Shown here piece after piece: positions 4,749-6,559 of a stretch of DNA of 6,559 nt. The notes under the pieces were generated by a model that saw only the letters and a program-made list of their open reading frames with translations, was not told where the DNA came from and ran no database searches. The stretch's first letter is position 1. The number at the start of each line of letters is the position of its first letter. The stretch spans positions 1-6,559 of the forward strand of contig DAOUYX010000090.1 of the NCBI GenBank assembly GCA_030665925.1, given 5' to 3'. The translations under genes and the position numbers were made by a program. The DNA is from Methanosarcinales archaeon (GTDB lineage: Archaea; Halobacteriota; Syntropharchaeia; Alkanophagales; Methanospirareceae).

Positions 4749-5911
4749 AAAAAGTAGTGCTTGCTTATTCCGGTGGATTGGATACTTCGGTTTGCATTCC
4801 GCTACTGCGAGAGCATTATGGCTACGACGAAGTGATTGCCGTAATAGTGGACGTGGGGCAGCCCGAAGCGGATATAAACGAGGCTGTGGAACGGGGCGAG
4901 AAGCTAAGCGACTTGTTTAAGCTCATTGACGCCCAGGACGAGTTTGTACGTGATTACATCTTCCCATTGATAAAGGCGAACGGCAGTTACGAGGGTTACG
5001 TGCTGGGGACCGCGATTGCGAGACCTCTGATCGCGAAGAAAGTAGTAGAAGTGGCAAAAGAGGAAAATGCAGAGGCGGTCGCACACGGCTGCACCGGCAA
5101 GGGCAACGATCAGCTCAGGTTCGACGCCGTTTTCAGGGCTACTGATCTGGATGTCGTGGCACCGGTACGAGAACTGAGTTTGACGCGTGAAGAAGAGAAG
5201 AAATATGCTCTGGAGCACGGCATTTCTTTTGAAGCTGAGAAGCGATGGAGCATAGATGAGAATATATGGAGCAGAAGCATAGAAGGAAGCGAATTGGAAA
5301 ATCCAGCTTTTTTCCCGCCTGAGGAGATATTCCAGTGGACTGTTTCTCAGGATAACGCGCCTGAGAATGCGGAAATTGTCAAAATCGATTTTAAACATGG
5401 GATTCCCGTTTCGGTGAACGGTGTAAGAGCGGACGGCGTTTCGCTCATTAAGAGATTGAACGAGGTGGGTGGCAAGCACGGCGTTGGTAGAACTGATATG
5501 ATCGAAGATCGAGTACTTGGCTTCAAGGCTCGGGAGAATTACGAGCATCCCGCGGCTACTATTCTATTAGAAGCGCATCGCGATCTCGAACGACTCGTTT
5601 TAACGAGAAACGAGTTGCGGTTCAAAGAATTTGTTGATCAAACCTGGAGTGAGCTGGTGTATCAGGGTTTGGTTATGGATCCGCTTTACGAAGCTCTCAA
5701 TGCTTTCGTAGATAAAACGCAGGAACGGGTAACCGGCACAGTGTATATGAAGCTGAAAAAGGGCGTTGCACGCGTAATGGGACGAGAATCTCCGAATGCA
5801 TTATATTCAATGGATGTATCCTTTGACGCAAAACAGGAGACACGGATTGTCGAAGGATTCTCCGTTTATCACGGGTTTCAGTCCCGGATGTTCAGGAAAT
5901 CGTTAGAATGA
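4745..5911 (+). CDS. argG: Argininosuccinate synthase
   Basis: This 388-aa enzyme joins citrulline and aspartate with ATP to make argininosuccinate, the penultimate step of arginine synthesis, in the cytoplasm. The ATP-pyrophosphatase loop AYSGGLDTS is at residues 7-15 (SGGLDTS 9-15). HGCTGKGNDQ (114-123) is the citrulline/aspartate-binding signature, and SIDENIWSRSIEG (169-181) and GGKHGVGRTDMIEDRVLGFKARENYE (242-267) are also family hallmarks. The C-terminal oligomerisation region is complete and the length is normal. The ATG overlaps the flavin reductase stop (ATGA 4745-4748). GGAGGGGA at 4721-4728 and the closer AGAGGG at 4735-4740 both lie upstream. argG is followed by aroA on the same strand, linked through a 12-codon ORF. 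No regulatory site specific to arginine was seen. Confidence 0.97.
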   Translation: MKKVVLAYSGGLDTSVCIPLLREHYGYDEVIAVIVDVGQPEADINEAVERGEKLSDLFKLIDAQDEFVRDYIFPLIKANGSYEGYVLGTAIARPLIAKKVVEVAKEENAEAVAHGCTGKGNDQLRFDAVFRATDLDVVAPVRELSLTREEEKKYALEHGISFEAEKRWSIDENIWSRSIEGSELENPAFFPPEEIFQWTVSQDNAPENAEIVKIDFKHGIPVSVNGVRADGVSLIKRLNEVGGKHGVGRTDMIEDRVLGFKARENYEHPAATILLEAHRDLERLVLTRNELRFKEFVDQTWSELVYQGLVMDPLYEALNAFVDKTQERVTGTVYMKLKKGVARVMGRESPNALYSMDVSFDAKQETRIVEGFSVYHGFQSRMFRKSLE

Positions 5912-5946
5912 ACTTACCAATCATCAGTCTCTCTTTTGTGCTATGA
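5908..5946 (+). CDS. 12-codon mini-ORF linking argG to aroA
   Basis: The ATG at 5908-5910 overlaps the argG stop TGA (5909-5911). The frame reads MNLPIISLSFVL and stops at TGA 5944-5946, which overlaps the aroA ATG (5943-5945). Both junctions are the classic ATGA four-base overlap. AGGA at 5893-5896 is a modest Shine-Dalgarno for its start. The aroA start itself is preceded by pyrimidine-rich sequence with no such site. The peptide is hydrophobic and too short to compare with any family. It may act only as a translational bridge carrying ribosomes from argG to aroA, or be coincidence. Confidence 0.35.
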   Translation: MNLPIISLSFVL

Positions 5947-6559
5947 ACGCAACGGTGCGAAGGTCAAAGATAGAGGGCGAGATAATCGCGCCACCCTCTA
6001 AGAGCTATACACATAGAGCCATTACGATAGCCTCGCTGGCGAAGAAGAGCGAAATTGTTTATCCCTTGCTATCGGGAGACACAGAAGCGACAATCAACGC
6101 TGCGAAATGTCTGGGGGCCACAGTAACAATAGACCAAGAGGGGCAAGCAAAGAAAATATTGATAGAAGGCACTGAAGGAAGCCCTGATACGCCTGAGGAT
6201 GTGATAAATGCTGAGAACTCCGGCACGACCTTACGATTCTTCACTGCGGTTTCCTCGTTATGCGAAGGTGCTGCGGTTCTAACCGGGGATGCTTCGTTGC
6301 GAAAGCGTCCGAATTTGCCGTTGCTGAACGCCCTAAACGACCTTGGTGCAGAGGTGTACTCTACAAAAGGAGATGGAACCGCACCAATAGTGGTAAAAGG
6401 TAGACTAAACGGTGGGAAGACAACGATGGATGCATCTATCAGTTCCCAGTTCATCTCCGCATTACTCATTGCATGTCCACTCGCAGCGAAAGATTCTTAT
6501 ATTCTGGCGAACAATCTTAGTTCAGTACCTTACATGAGAATGACAACCGAGGTCTTAGA
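5943..6559 (+). CDS. aroA: EPSP synthase (3-phosphoshikimate 1-carboxyvinyltransferase), 3' truncated by the window
   Basis: Only the first 205 residues are present; the family is usually about 420-430 aa, so the window end cuts the gene roughly in half with no sign of damage. The enzyme transfers the enolpyruvyl group of PEP to shikimate 3-phosphate, the sixth shikimate pathway step. APPSKSYTHRA (16-26) carries the substrate-binding Lys20, Ser21 and Arg25. GDTEAT (45-50) follows. ENSGTTLRFF (91-100) is the PEP-site loop with Gly94 and Arg98. TGDASLRKRP (114-123) and the SSQFISALLIACPL segment (167-180) are further signatures. The start at ATG 5943 gives the usual short lead to the first motif. 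It lacks a Shine-Dalgarno and is likely translated by coupling from upstream. Together with argG it marks an amino-acid biosynthesis transcription unit. Confidence 0.95.
   Translation, partial: MNATVRRSKIEGEIIAPPSKSYTHRAITIASLAKKSEIVYPLLSGDTEATINAAKCLGATVTIDQEGQAKKILIEGTEGSPDTPEDVINAENSGTTLRFFTAVSSLCEGAAVLTGDASLRKRPNLPLLNALNDLGAEVYSTKGDGTAPIVVKGRLNGGKTTMDASISSQFISALLIACPLAAKDSYILANNLSSVPYMRMTTEVL

Noticed and set aside
4904..5548. Long minus-strand open frame (214 codons) opposite argG
   Set aside because: It lies wholly inside argG, whose motifs are unmistakable. The antisense product has no recognisable motif and looks like a by-product of the codon pattern.
6059..6469. Minus-strand open frame of 136 codons opposite aroA
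   Set aside because: It is a shadow of aroA, which shows family motifs throughout this region.
1..6559. CRISPR array, insertion sequence, integrase site, tRNA or rRNA
   Set aside because: Reading through both strands showed no spaced repeats, transposase or integrase motifs, terminal inverted repeats or tRNA-like cloverleaf sequences.

Overview
The window looks like ordinary chromosome from a euryarchaeon. The evidence is an archaeal-type uL16 (L10e) ribosomal protein, a Sec11-like signal peptidase with a Ser/His/Asp catalytic set, a DUF373 membrane protein (an archaeal family), and BRE/TATA-style promoters rather than -35/-10 boxes. The mid-range base composition and gene content would fit a methanogen or methane/alkane-oxidising lineage such as ANME-1 or Syntrophoarchaeum, but that placement is a guess.

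Layout. The left third is on the minus strand: a DUF373 membrane protein (17-1168) and a complete class II-like histone deacetylase family protein (1308-2351). They are separated by 139 bp that hold a good BRE/TATA promoter for the DUF373 gene and a short perfect palindrome. A divergent intergenic region (2352-2478) follows, with a perfect 10-bp inverted repeat next to a promoter. The rest is on the plus strand: signal peptidase I, ribosomal protein L10e, a 134-aa coiled-coil plus winged-helix-like protein, a translationally coupled 56-aa basic protein, a flavin reductase-like protein, argininosuccinate synthase (argG), and the 5' part of EPSP synthase (aroA), which is cut by the window end.

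How the genes go together. Two tightly packed plus-strand groups are visible. In the first, the L10e promoter is buried in the last codons of the signal peptidase gene, and L10e is followed after 17 bp by the coiled-coil protein and, with a TAATG overlap, the 56-aa ORF. In the second, the flavin reductase gene overlaps argG by ATGA. argG and aroA are joined by a 12-codon mini-ORF that overlaps both neighbours by ATGA.

No mobile element, CRISPR array, tRNA, rRNA or defence module was seen. The items most worth a second look are the argG/mini-ORF/aroA stop-start relay, the uncharacterised coiled-coil/56-aa pair after L10e, the reused AGAAAGGTTTT promoter box, and a small tandem AATCTGTG element before the flavin reductase. 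I found no clear sign of a large undescribed system.
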